This document shows, piece after piece, positions 46,053 to 54,630 of a stretch of 64,000 bases of DNA; position 1 is the stretch's first letter, and each line of letters opens with the position of its first letter. Origin of the DNA: Microbacterium sp. 4R-513 (GTDB lineage: Bacteria; Actinomycetota; Actinomycetes; Actinomycetales; Microbacteriaceae). The notes under the pieces are model-generated. The model saw only the letters and a program-made list of their open reading frames with translations. It was not told the origin of the DNA and ran no database searches. The stretch spans positions 1,116,001 through 1,180,000 of the forward strand of contig NZ_CP049256.1 in assembly GCF_011046485.1 (NCBI RefSeq), given 5' to 3'. A program made the position numbers and the translations under genes.

Positions 46053-46679
46053 GTGAGCACACCTCCCGCTGCGCAGCGGCGTCCCCGACGGGACGCGGTC
46101 GAGAACCGCGCCGACATCCTCGCGGCCGCGACCGATCTCATCTCGCGTGACCCCCACGCGTCCGTCGACGCCATCGCCCGCTCCGCCGGCCTCACGCGTC
46201 GCGCGCTCTACGGCCATTTCGACGACCGGGATGCCCTCGTCCACGCCGTCATCGCGGTCGGAGCACAGCGCTTCAACGCGATCGCCGACACGATCGACGA
46301 CCCCGACCCGCGCGTCGCTCTCGCACGCCTGGCCTCGCTCCTGTGGCGGGAGGCGTCGCACGTGCAGGTCGCGGCATCCATCGCCCTCGACGAGGCGCAC
46401 GTGCATGAGACCGCCGACGCGCTCGCACCCGTGCGCCGTCGGGTGGCCGAGATCGTACGGGCCGGGCAGGACGACGGGTCGCTCCGCACCGACGTCGCCG
46501 CACCGACCCTTGCGCGCCTCGTCGAAGAGACGGCACGCGCGGTCATCACGCGGATGGATGCCTCGTCCTCCGAGGCCCGGTCGCTCGCTGTGCGCGCGGT
46601 TCTGAGCATCGCCGGCCTGTCGTGGACCGAATCCGCGACGCTGCTCGGCGAGCACCCCGACCTCGTCGAGGAGGTCTGA
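46053..46679 (+). CDS. TetR family transcriptional regulator
   Basis: A 208-residue repressor. The N-terminal DNA-binding helices run AVENRADILAAATDLIS to SVDAIARSAGLTRRALYGHFDDRDALV; the C-terminal ligand-binding domain is all-helical. The GTG at 46053 has TACCAT 7 nt upstream (leaderless). Its TGA shares a base with the start of the next gene (TGATG), and it heads a three-gene operon with the YhgE/Pip transporter, so it probably controls export of a drug-like or envelope compound in response to it. Confidence 0.94.
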   Translation: MSTPPAAQRRPRRDAVENRADILAAATDLISRDPHASVDAIARSAGLTRRALYGHFDDRDALVHAVIAVGAQRFNAIADTIDDPDPRVALARLASLLWREASHVQVAASIALDEAHVHETADALAPVRRRVAEIVRAGQDDGSLRTDVAAPTLARLVEETARAVITRMDASSSEARSLAVRAVLSIAGLSWTESATLLGEHPDLVEEV

Positions 46680-47398
46680 TGCGGGTCACGGTAGCCGACG
46701 TGTCGAAGGGCCGCGAGGGGATCGCGCTCCCCGCGACGAGCGTCGAGTTCGCCTCGGGACGCGCCGAGCTCGTCGTCGCCGAGACCGAGCAGCGTCCGAC
46801 GATCCTCGGGCTCATCGCGACGGGCCGGATGCGCCCCGACTCGGGCTCGGTCACGATCGACGGGCGCACGGATGCCGCGGCCCTCCGTCGCCGTCTCGCG
46901 CTCGTCGATGCCCCCGACGTGTCGGAGCCCGCCGCGAACGTCGCCGTCGCGGGGATCGTGGCCGAGGAGCTCATGTTCGCGGGGCGTCGCTCCGACCCGC
47001 TGGCGGCGCTCCGGTGGCTCGACGAGCACGGGGCACAGGAACTCACGCGCGTGCCGATCGCCGACGTCGCACCGGCTCGGCGACTGCGTCTGCTGCTCGA
47101 GCTCGCCACGCTGCGGCGAGGCGTCGACGGTGTCGTGCTCGTGTCGCCCGACCGGCACGGCGGCGATCCGCGGGAGTGGTGGGCGCTCGCCCAGGAGTTC
47201 GCCGCGCGCGGGCTCGCCGTGCTGGTCGTCGCCGGTGAGGCCGCGGCATCCGTCCTCGCCGCTCCTGTCGAGACGCATCCGCGTGCGCGGTCGAGCCGGG
47301 TGCGCCCGCGCGGCAGCGCGGCGCTGCTCACGCGACGCCCCGCTCGCCGCAGGGCGGGTCGGCCCGCCGCCTCTGCCGCCCAGAGCGGTCGCGCATGA
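46679..47398 (+). CDS. Degenerate ABC ATPase-like protein
   Basis: A 239-residue protein with the layout of an ABC ATPase but without its catalytic motifs. The usual first strand (VTVADVSKGREGIALPATSVEF), a GLIATGRMRPDSGSVTIDGR segment typical of the region just after Walker A, and a VDGVVLVSPDRHGG strand at the Walker B position are visible. There is no GxxGxGKS Walker A; the equivalent site reads VVAETEQRPTIL. The LSGGQ signature is also absent. The last 40 residues are Arg-rich. Start and stop overlap the neighbours (TGATG and ATGA), so it is made with TetR and the YhgE/Pip protein. It may act as a non-hydrolysing partner. Confidence 0.6.
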   Translation: MRVTVADVSKGREGIALPATSVEFASGRAELVVAETEQRPTILGLIATGRMRPDSGSVTIDGRTDAAALRRRLALVDAPDVSEPAANVAVAGIVAEELMFAGRRSDPLAALRWLDEHGAQELTRVPIADVAPARRLRLLLELATLRRGVDGVVLVSPDRHGGDPREWWALAQEFAARGLAVLVVAGEAAASVLAAPVETHPRARSSRVRPRGSAALLTRRPARRRAGRPAASAAQSGRA

Positions 47399-49212
47399 GA
47401 ATCCCCGCGATGATCGCGGCGGAGCTCCGCCGCCTCACGGCCACGCGCATGTCGGTCATCGCGCTGGTGGCTCTGCTTCTCGTGCCCGTGCTCTACGGCG
47501 GCCTCTACCTCTGGGCGAACCAGGACCCGTACGGGCGATTCGCCGAGATCCCGGTCGGCCTCGTGAATGAGGACGCGGGAGCCGCGGCATCCGGCGACGA
47601 ACCGGCCGCGGACTATGGCGAGCGCGTCGCCGACGAGCTGCTCGACGGGCGCGCCTTCGACTGGCGGCTGCTCTCGGCGCCGGGTGCGCAACGGGCGCTC
47701 GAAGAGGGCGACGTCGACTTCGTCGTCGTGATCCCGGCCGACTTCTCCGAAGCGCTCGCCTCGGCCGCAGGGACGGCGCCGCGTCAAGCGTCGATCGAGC
47801 TCGAGACCAACGACGCCAACAACTACCTCGCCTCCACGATCGGGTCGCAGGCGGTCGAGAAGATCCGGGCGTCCGTCGCCCAGTCCGTCGCGAAGGAGGC
47901 GGCGACGAGCCTCCTCTCGGGCATCGCCGACATCCGCGTGAAGCTCGTCGACGCCGCGGACGGCGCGGCTCAGCTCGCCGACGGCGCGACCGATGCGGCC
48001 GACGGCGCCGACCGCCTCGAGAGCGGTGCGGGCCAGCTTGCCTCGGGCACCGCGACGCTCGCCGACGGCGCGCACAAGGTCGCCGGGGGCGCGCAGCAGG
48101 TCGCCGACGGCACCGCGACGATCGCGGGCTACGCCGACCGGGCCGGAGCCGCGGTGCAGCAGGCCACCGACGCTCTCCCCACCGCGCGGGCCGACATCGC
48201 CGCGACGCTCGCGGAGCAGGGGCTCGACCCGGCGCAGATCGACGCGGTGCTCGCGAAGCTCGATCCTGTCGCCGACGACCTGCGGCAGGGGAACCAGACG
48301 GTGCAGACCGCCGTCGGGCGGGTCGACGCCCTGGCCGACGGCGCCTCGCAGGTCGCGAGCGGTGCCGCCCAGGTCGCGACCGGCGCCGACTCGGCCGCCG
48401 GCGGTGCGGCCGAACTGAGCACCGGTGCCTCCGCGCTCGCGGACGGCCTGGGTACTCTGGCCGACGGCACGGCGCAGCTGCGCGACGGCCTCGCCTCGGG
48501 AGTCGCCGCGATCCCGGACTCGTCGCCCGAGCTGCGCGCCGCGCAGGCGCAGACCATCTCGGATCCGGTCTCGGTCTCGTCCGGCAACCTGGCCGCGGCC
48601 GACGACTACGGCGCCGGGCTCGCCCCGTTCTTCGCCGCCCTCGCCGGCTGGATCGGCATCTACGCGCTGTTCCTCATCGTCAAGCCGATCTCACGCCGTG
48701 CCGTCACCGCCCTTCACTCGCCGCTGCGGATCACCGCGGCGGGCTGGCTCACGCCTGCGCTCCTCGGCGGGCTCCAGATGACGGCGCTGTTCGGCATCCT
48801 CGCCTTCGCGCTCGGCTTCGGCTTCGCACACCCGCTCGCCACCCTCGGCGTCATGGTGCTCGCGTCGTTCACGTATGCCGCGGTCATCCTCGCACTCACC
48901 GTCTGGTTCGGCTCGGTCGGCCAGTTCCTCGGTCTCGTGCTCATGGTCGTGCAGCTCGTCACGGCGGGCGGCACGTTCCCGTGGCAGACGCTGCCCGCGC
49001 CGCTGGCCGATCTTCACCACGTGCTCCCGATGGGCTTCGTCGTCGACGCGATGCGCCAGTTCATGTACGGAGGCGACCTTGCACGGGTGGGGAGCGACGT
49101 CGCCGCGCTCCTGACGTGGATGCTGGGATCGCTCGTCGTGGCTGCGCTCGGCGTCACCCGCATGACGCATTTCCGCACGCTCCGCGACCTGCAGCCGAGC
49201 CTCATCGGCTGA
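47395..49212 (+). CDS. YhgE/Pip domain ABC-2 type membrane transporter
   Basis: A 605-residue protein with an N-terminal helix (ALLLVPVLYGGLYLWANQD), a large extracytoplasmic region and five C-terminal helices, as in the YhgE/Pip (phage infection protein) family. The middle contains many ADGAxxLADGA-type repeats (residues about 185-370), typical of the family's coiled segment. The C-terminal HHVLPMGFVVDAMRQ block is conserved. It starts 4 nt inside the previous gene (ATGA). Members are linked to ABC-2 export and type VII-like secretion contexts; here control by TetR suggests export of a toxic compound. Confidence 0.9.
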   Translation: MRIPAMIAAELRRLTATRMSVIALVALLLVPVLYGGLYLWANQDPYGRFAEIPVGLVNEDAGAAASGDEPAADYGERVADELLDGRAFDWRLLSAPGAQRALEEGDVDFVVVIPADFSEALASAAGTAPRQASIELETNDANNYLASTIGSQAVEKIRASVAQSVAKEAATSLLSGIADIRVKLVDAADGAAQLADGATDAADGADRLESGAGQLASGTATLADGAHKVAGGAQQVADGTATIAGYADRAGAAVQQATDALPTARADIAATLAEQGLDPAQIDAVLAKLDPVADDLRQGNQTVQTAVGRVDALADGASQVASGAAQVATGADSAAGGAAELSTGASALADGLGTLADGTAQLRDGLASGVAAIPDSSPELRAAQAQTISDPVSVSSGNLAAADDYGAGLAPFFAALAGWIGIYALFLIVKPISRRAVTALHSPLRITAAGWLTPALLGGLQMTALFGILAFALGFGFAHPLATLGVMVLASFTYAAVILALTVWFGSVGQFLGLVLMVVQLVTAGGTFPWQTLPAPLADLHHVLPMGFVVDAMRQFMYGGDLARVGSDVAALLTWMLGSLVVAALGVTRMTHFRTLRDLQPSLIG

Positions 49213-49372
49213 GTGATCGGGGAGACCGGACGCGCGATTCCCTTCCGGTCGAGGCATCCCGAGCATTCCCGGGATAGAGTGCGAAACGGTGTGCCTCGCG
49301 ACCCGACGCGTGGCACCCAGGACCGTGTTCGGTGAACCGCGGTCCCACGACGTGTTCCTAGGAAGTGCCTCG

Positions 49373-51988
49373 ATGTCGATGCCCGTCTCCGGCCCCGTGC
49401 CGGTCCAGGCCCCCCGCAAGCGCTCGGTCGGGCGCACGATCGGCATGATCGCGTTCGGCCTCGTTGCCGTCGTGCTCATGACCACCGCCCTCGCGGCGGG
49501 GTTCGGCGCGTGGACGATCCAGCGCTCGTTCCCGCAGGTGAGCGGCGAACTCGCCGTCGACGGCCTCGACGGCGAGGTGACGGTGCAGCGCGACGGCCTC
49601 GGCATCCCGGTCATCACGGCCGGAGATTCGCACGACCTCTTCTTCGCGCAGGGGTTCGTGCACGCGCAGGACCGGTTCTGGGAGATGGACTTCCGCCGTC
49701 ACGTCACGAGCGGACGGCTGTCGGAGCTCTTCGGCGAGTCGCAGCTCGGGACGGACAAGTTCCTTCGGACGCTCGGCTGGCGCAAGGTCGCCGAGCAGGA
49801 GGTCGCCGCGCTCGACGACGAGACCCGGGGCTACTACGAGTCGTACGCCGAGGGCGTCAACGCCTATCTCGCCGACCACCGGGGGGCCGAGGCATCCCTC
49901 GAGTACGCGGTGCTGGGTCTGCAGAACCCGGACTACGAGATCGAGCCCTGGACCCCCGCGGACTCGGTCGCCTGGCTCAAGGCGATGGCCTGGGACCTCC
50001 GCGACAACATCGAGTCCGAGACGCAGCGCGCGCTCATGGCACCGGACTTCAGCCCCGAGCAGATCGATGAGCTGTACCCGGCGTACCCGTACGACCGCAA
50101 TCCGGTGATCGTGCCGAAGATCACGCCGCCCCCGTCGGCCGCGGTGGCGCCGGCGGGCTTCGCGGCGACGGATGCCTCGCCCTCGGTGCAGACCGCGTCG
50201 ATCGAGTGGAGCGAGGTCGACGGCGTGATCGAAGCCGTGTCGGAGCTCGTCGGCGGCGTGGGCGAGGGCATCGGCTCGAACTCCTGGGTGATCTCGGGCG
50301 ATCTGACGGCATCCGGGATGCCGCTGCTCGCGAACGACCCGCACCTCGGTGCGAGCCTGCCGAGCGTCTGGCACCAGATGGGGCTCCGCTGCGCACGGGT
50401 GAGTGAGGAGTGTCCCTTCGACGTCGCAGGATTCGGCTTCTCGGGCATGCCGGGCATCGTCATCGGCCACAACGCCGACATCGCCTGGGGCTTCACGAAC
50501 CTGACGACCGACGTGACCGACCTCTACCTCGAGAAGGTCGACGGCGACCAGTACTGGCGCGACGGCGCACTCGTGCCCCTCGAGGAGCGCACCGAGACGC
50601 TGAAGGTCGCCGGTGGCGATCCCGTCGAGCTCGACATCCGCTCGACGGTGCACGGGCCGATCATCTCGGACGTCTCGGGCGAATTCGAGTCGATCGCGAT
50701 GCGGCCGTACACCGGCACGAAGAGCGCTGTCGCGCCCGCATCCGATGCACCCGACGGCGACGCGGCTGTCGCGCTGCAGTGGACGGCGCTGCAGCCCGGG
50801 ACCACGGCATCCGCGATCTTCGCGATGGGGAAGGCGAAGACCTTCGAGGATTTCCGCACCGCCGCATCGCTCTTCGACGTGCCCGCCCAGAACCTCGTCT
50901 ACGCCGACACGGCGGGCAACATCGGCTATCAGACGCCCGGGCGCCTGCCGATCCGGGGCGCGGGCGACGGGTCGATGCCGCAGCCGGGCTGGGACTCGTC
51001 GTACGACTGGACCGGCTTCATCCCCTTCGAAAATCTGCCGGTGTCGTACAACCCGCCGGAGGGCTACATCGTGACGGCGAACAATGCAGTCGTCGGCGCG
51101 GACTATCCGTATCCGCTGACGACCGACTGGGACTACGGCTGGCGGGCCGCGCGCATCACCGAGCTCATCCAGCGAGCGATCGCGAAGGGGCCGCTGACCG
51201 CCGACGACGTGCGCGACATCCAGGCCGACGAGCAGTTCTGGATCGGCATCCGTCTCGCGTCTGCGTTCGACGACATCAAGACGGGCGACGACGACGTGGA
51301 TGCCGCGCTCGACCTGCTGCGGTCGTGGGACATGCAGAATGACGCCGACTCCGCCGGCGCCGCCTACGCCAACGCCCTGTGGGACGAGCTCGTGCAGAAC
51401 CTCTTCGTGCGCGGGCGCGAGGCGGCGGCGTCGCTCTCGAACCAGGGTCGGCTGTTTCTGGTCGTCGACCGGCTGCTCGACGAGCCGCAGTCGGCGTGGT
51501 GGCAGAACCCCGGCCTCGACGTCTCGACGCAGCCGGAGATGCTCGAGCGCAGCGCAGTCGGCGCCTATAAGCGGGTCGCCAAGGCGCAGGGCGACCGCCC
51601 CGAGGTGTGGAACTGGGGCGACCTCCACGCCCTGCCGCTCCGCAACGCGACGTTCGGCGAGTCCGGCGTCGCACCGATCGAGTGGCTCTTCAACCGCGGT
51701 CCGTACCCGGTGTCGGGCGGCAGCTCGGTGATCAACGCGACCGGGTGGGATCTCGGCTCGAGCTTCGCGACGGTCACCGTGCCGTCGATGCGCATGATCG
51801 TCGACCTGTCGGACTTCGACGCCTCGCGATGGAATCAGCTCACCGGCGAGAGCGGCCACGCCTTCCACGAGCACTACGTCGATCAGACGCCGGCGTGGCA
51901 GCGGGTCGAGCTCACGCTCTGGGCCTTCTCTCCCGACGCGGTCGACGCGGCGACCGAGAACACGCTCACGCTCGTCCCGGCCTCCTGA
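49373..51988 (+). CDS. Penicillin acylase family protein (Ntn hydrolase)
   Basis: An N-terminal-nucleophile amidase precursor of 871 residues. An N-terminal membrane helix (residues about 22-45) makes it anchored or secreted. The alpha region contains DSHDLFFAQGFVHAQDRFWEMDF. The cleavage/nucleophile site is GIGSNSW, with Ser302 expected to become the N-terminus of the beta chain. The beta chain has ANDPHLG and the oxyanion region HNADIAWGFTN. Substrates of the family include acyl-homoserine lactones and beta-lactams. Start ATG 49373 with AGGAAG upstream. A promoter-like TAGAGT lies at about 49275 in the 160-nt gap before it. Single-gene unit. Confidence 0.93.
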   Translation: MSMPVSGPVPVQAPRKRSVGRTIGMIAFGLVAVVLMTTALAAGFGAWTIQRSFPQVSGELAVDGLDGEVTVQRDGLGIPVITAGDSHDLFFAQGFVHAQDRFWEMDFRRHVTSGRLSELFGESQLGTDKFLRTLGWRKVAEQEVAALDDETRGYYESYAEGVNAYLADHRGAEASLEYAVLGLQNPDYEIEPWTPADSVAWLKAMAWDLRDNIESETQRALMAPDFSPEQIDELYPAYPYDRNPVIVPKITPPPSAAVAPAGFAATDASPSVQTASIEWSEVDGVIEAVSELVGGVGEGIGSNSWVISGDLTASGMPLLANDPHLGASLPSVWHQMGLRCARVSEECPFDVAGFGFSGMPGIVIGHNADIAWGFTNLTTDVTDLYLEKVDGDQYWRDGALVPLEERTETLKVAGGDPVELDIRSTVHGPIISDVSGEFESIAMRPYTGTKSAVAPASDAPDGDAAVALQWTALQPGTTASAIFAMGKAKTFEDFRTAASLFDVPAQNLVYADTAGNIGYQTPGRLPIRGAGDGSMPQPGWDSSYDWTGFIPFENLPVSYNPPEGYIVTANNAVVGADYPYPLTTDWDYGWRAARITELIQRAIAKGPLTADDVRDIQADEQFWIGIRLASAFDDIKTGDDDVDAALDLLRSWDMQNDADSAGAAYANALWDELVQNLFVRGREAAASLSNQGRLFLVVDRLLDEPQSAWWQNPGLDVSTQPEMLERSAVGAYKRVAKAQGDRPEVWNWGDLHALPLRNATFGESGVAPIEWLFNRGPYPVSGGSSVINATGWDLGSSFATVTVPSMRMIVDLSDFDASRWNQLTGESGHAFHEHYVDQTPAWQRVELTLWAFSPDAVDAATENTLTLVPAS

Positions 51989-52053
51989 CCCGCCCTGCGG
52001 CTCCCGCACCCCCGGGTCCGGGGTCCCGGGTCCCGGCGCGGGGCCCCGGCCCG

Positions 52054-52112
52054 CCGAGATCGCAGAAATCACGTCGCCGGCATCCGTCAAGCGGTGATTC
52101 GTGCGATCTCGA
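52054..52112. repeat. Palindromic repeat element, copy A
   Basis: Outer arms CCGAGATCGCAGAAATCAC and GTGATTCGTGCGATCTCG pair imperfectly around 22 nt containing GGCATCC. The same arms occur at 52226 and 53328. The element follows the penicillin acylase gene and fills most of the gap to the next gene. Confidence 0.75.
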
Positions 52113-52171
52113 CGGCTGCGCGATCTCGACGGGCTGCGCGATCTCGACGGGCTGCGCGATCTCGACCGGCT
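52101..52171 (+). repeat. Four tandem 18-nt repeats grown from the palindromic arm
   Basis: The unit GCGCGATCTCGACGGGCT is repeated four times (first copy 17 nt, last with one change). Each contains the GCGATCTCGAC end of element A, so it looks like a local expansion of that arm. No gene is supported here. Confidence 0.8.
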
Positions 52172-52225
52172 GCGCGGACGCCCCCCGGCCGGGAGACGGG
52201 ATGCCGCGGCATCCGTCGTCGATGC

Positions 52226-52288
52226 GTGCCGAGATCGCACGAATCACCGCCACGAGCGATGTCGACCCGTCATACGTGCGATCTCGGC
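52226..52288. repeat. Palindromic repeat element, copy B
   Basis: Arms GTGCCGAGATCGCACGAATC and ACGTGCGATCTCGGCG lie about 30 nt apart. The second arm overlaps the last codons of the AbiEi-like gene, whose C-terminal SPRSHV is encoded by the repeat. Confidence 0.75.
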
Positions 52289-53226
52289 GAACCGGAGGTG
52301 CCGCGCAGGGCTCGGCGCACTCGCGCCGCGAGGCGCGGGAGGCCATCGCGCGAGACGTCATCGGCTCCGACGAGAATGACGCGGTAGCCCGCATCCTGGA
52401 AGAGCTGGACCCTCGTCAGGTCCTTGCGCCAGGTCGCCGCATCGGTCCGGTGCACGTCGCCCAGATACTCGAGCAGTACCCGCTCGGCGAGGTAGCCCAG
52501 GTCTGGGTGGCGGTCGCCCTCGGACGTCGCGATGGTGGGCTGCGGGATCGGCTCGGGCACGCGGGCCGCCACGAGTCCGAGGCGCAGGAACGTCTCCGGA
52601 GGAGAGTCGACCGGTCGCCGCACGCGCCCAAGCGCCCAAGCGAGGGATGCCGCACCACGTCGTGAGCCGTGTCGGCCCACGGCATCCGAAAGATCGTCGA
52701 TCGATGCCAGCGCCGGCTCCCGACCCCACTTCGTGCGACGCCCCGAGATCAGGAAGTCTCCGATCGCGACGAGCCACTCGCGCGTCAGCCGCGTTGCGCG
52801 GCTGTCGCTCATACCGGCGAGCATCGCCCACGCGTCGGCCGGTGGGAGCACGGGAAGGCCGTGCAGCAGGCGCACGTCGAACTGGTCGCGGCGCACCCAG
52901 CCCACCACTCCGGCGCGTCGGACGGGTATCGAACCGGGAGTCAGAACATGGAGATTCTCCTCGACCGCCCCGGCGGGAAGAGGCATCCCCCACAGTCGAG
53001 CAGCGGTCAGGTGGCTGAACGCCGCATCGGCCGGCAGCACGACCCGGAGGTCTGAGCACCTGTCGATCAGGCCCCCATCGCGTCGGCCCGCGGTTCCTCC
53101 GACTCGCACCCCGTGGAACGGCCTGGCGAGCTCTGCACGCCGCAGCTCGGCATCCGTCAATCCCACGCGGCGACCCTCGGCGTTCGTGAAGGCGACACCA
53201 TCCATCCACCGCGGAAGATCGAGCAC
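52270..53226 (-). CDS. AbiEi-like antitoxin-domain protein with DUF559-type C-terminus
   Basis: A protein of about 318 residues common in actinobacteria. The N-terminus has a winged-helix-like AbiEi region (RRAELARPFHGVRVGG; AFSHLTAARLWGMPLP). The C-terminus resembles Vsr/DUF559 nucleases of the PD-(D/E)XK class: HPDLGYLAERVLLEYLGDVHR, then a basic segment and RVILVGADD. No AbiEii toxin gene is adjacent, so a toxin-antitoxin role is unproven. Start uncertain: GTG 53226 (VLDLPRWMDG) or ATG 53205. The gene is bracketed by copies B and C of the palindromic repeat, and its 3' end runs into copy B. Confidence 0.75.
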   Translation of the reverse strand: MLDLPRWMDGVAFTNAEGRRVGLTDAELRRAELARPFHGVRVGGTAGRRDGGLIDRCSDLRVVLPADAAFSHLTAARLWGMPLPAGAVEENLHVLTPGSIPVRRAGVVGWVRRDQFDVRLLHGLPVLPPADAWAMLAGMSDSRATRLTREWLVAIGDFLISGRRTKWGREPALASIDDLSDAVGRHGSRRGAASLAWALGRVRRPVDSPPETFLRLGLVAARVPEPIPQPTIATSEGDRHPDLGYLAERVLLEYLGDVHRTDAATWRKDLTRVQLFQDAGYRVILVGADDVSRDGLPRLAARVRRALRGTSGSPRSHV

Positions 53227-53327
53227 CTCACCATCGTCCGACCACGGCCCGGGCCAATACGGAGCCCCCCGGCATCCGTCGACAACCGCCGCTCGCGGTC
53301 CCCTGTGGAGGGAGGGCCCGACCCCCT

Positions 53328-53388
53328 CGAGATCGCACGAATGACAACTCAGCTGCCGAACCAACGGTGATTCGTGCGATCTCGGCAC
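53328..53388. repeat. Palindromic repeat element, copy C
   Basis: Arms CGAGATCGCACGAATGAC and GGTGATTCGTGCGATCTCGG pair around about 19 nt. This copy lies upstream of the AbiEi-like gene and downstream of mnhG, so copies B and C bracket the AbiEi-like gene. Confidence 0.75.
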
Positions 53389-53439
53389 GGACTCGGGCCC
53401 CGGGTGAGAAGCGGGAACCCGGAAAGGGGATGCTGGGGG

Positions 53440-53805
53440 TCAGCCGCCGGCGGCGGGAGGGGTCTCGCTCGACTCGGCGAGCTCGTCGACGCGCAGCGAC
53501 GCGCGGTCGATCGTGCCGTTGCGGTAGGCCTGCCGCCCGACCATGTGCGCCGACAGCGGCGCCGTCGCGAGCTGGATGAGGACGATCGGCACGAGGAACG
53601 CGACGACGGGCCACGACCGCAGCGACAGGGCGATCGCGAGGCAGATGACGATGAGTCCGAGCACCTGCGGCTTCGTCGCCGCGTGCAGCCGGCTCGGCAC
53701 GTCGCGGAACCGCACGAGACCGATCGCCGCGGTGAGGCACAGGAGCGCCCCGATCAGGATGAGGATCAGCGAGATCGTGTCGAGGATGCTATCCATTTCC
53801 CTCAT
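53440..53805 (-). CDS. mnhG: Na+/H+ antiporter subunit G
   Basis: A small subunit of the multi-subunit Mnh/Mrp antiporter, 121 residues with three helices. The MnhG block is ALLCLTAAIGLVRFRDVPSRLHAATKPQVLG, typical of the family. Last gene of the operon. Start at ATG 53805 overlapping the mnhF end; ATG 53796 (MDSILD) is an alternative. Confidence 0.94.
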   Translation of the reverse strand: MREMDSILDTISLILILIGALLCLTAAIGLVRFRDVPSRLHAATKPQVLGLIVICLAIALSLRSWPVVAFLVPIVLIQLATAPLSAHMVGRQAYRNGTIDRASLRVDELAESSETPPAAGG

Positions 53806-54061
53806 CGTCCCTTCGGGCGACCCAGCGGGCGATCGAGATCGACCCGAACACGCCGATCGCCGCGATGACGAGCAGCACCGGCAGGGTCCGGGTGTGGTGG
53901 TTGATCGCCATCTCGGCGCCCAGAGCGCACATCACGAGCGTCAGCAGCACGTCGGATGCGACGGCGCGGTCGAGGATCGACGGCCCGACCACGATCCGGT
54001 ACAGCGTCACGAGGGCTGACACGGCGAAGACCACGAAGATCGCGATGAGCAGGACGTTCAC
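53789..54061 (-). CDS. mnhF: Na+/H+ antiporter subunit F
   Basis: A 90-residue, three-helix subunit of the antiporter. Family features: YRIVVGPSILDRAVASDVL with the conserved Gly-Pro and Asp, then VLLVIAAIGVFGSISIARW. The GTG start overlaps the mnhE stop by 4 nt, and its end overlaps mnhG. Confidence 0.95.
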   Translation of the reverse strand: MNVLLIAIFVVFAVSALVTLYRIVVGPSILDRAVASDVLLTLVMCALGAEMAINHHTRTLPVLLVIAAIGVFGSISIARWVARRDDEGNG

Positions 54062-54630
54062 GACACACCGCCCGCCCGGGCGCTCGCGACCCGCTCGACC
54101 TGGGCTTTCGAGCCGACGGCGCGGATGATGCGCTCCTCCCACTTCAGCACGCTCTGCCGCTGTCGCTCGACATCCCGATCGCTGCGCACTCCGATGACGT
54201 GGAGGTAGAGGATGCGCCGGTCGCGGTCGGCATCCACGATGAGCGAGCCTGGGATGAGGGATGCCGTGACCCCGGTGTGCGTCATGATGAGGTCGTCGTC
54301 GACCCGGAGCGGCACCGCGATGATGGCCGTCCCGGGCAGACGCCGGAAGTCGAGCACCTGCAGCGCGACCGTCAGCGAGCCGCGGACGAGCGCGACGGCG
54401 AACTGGATCACGAAGACGAGTCCCCACCAGAGGTTGACGCGTCCCGAGAGCTCGACCGGAGGCAGCCGGAACACCCGCGTCACGAAGACGGCGGCGACGA
54501 CGCCGGTCACGAAGGCGACGATCGTGAACTGGCCCCACAGCAGCATCCACAGCGCGACGAGCCACACGAAGAACGGAAGCTGCCGCCAGACCTGCGTCGC
54601 GACGCGGCGCCTGGTCGCCCGCGCGCTCAC
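54058..54630 (-). CDS. mnhE: Na+/H+ antiporter subunit E
   Basis: A 190-residue subunit with an N-terminal membrane region (two to three helices) and a cytoplasmic part. Family blocks: LWGQFTIVAFVTGVVAAVFV, FVIQFAVALVRGSLTVALQV and LMTHTGVTASLIPGSLIVDAD in slightly varied form. GTG start overlaps mnhD by 4 nt. Confidence 0.94.
   Translation of the reverse strand: MSARATRRRVATQVWRQLPFFVWLVALWMLLWGQFTIVAFVTGVVAAVFVTRVFRLPPVELSGRVNLWWGLVFVIQFAVALVRGSLTVALQVLDFRRLPGTAIIAVPLRVDDDLIMTHTGVTASLIPGSLIVDADRDRRILYLHVIGVRSDRDVERQRQSVLKWEERIIRAVGSKAQVERVASARAGGVS

Noticed and set aside
52101..52171. CRISPR repeats or a microsatellite-coded protein
   Set aside because: Contiguous 18-nt repeats without spacers; open frames through them have no start or similarity.
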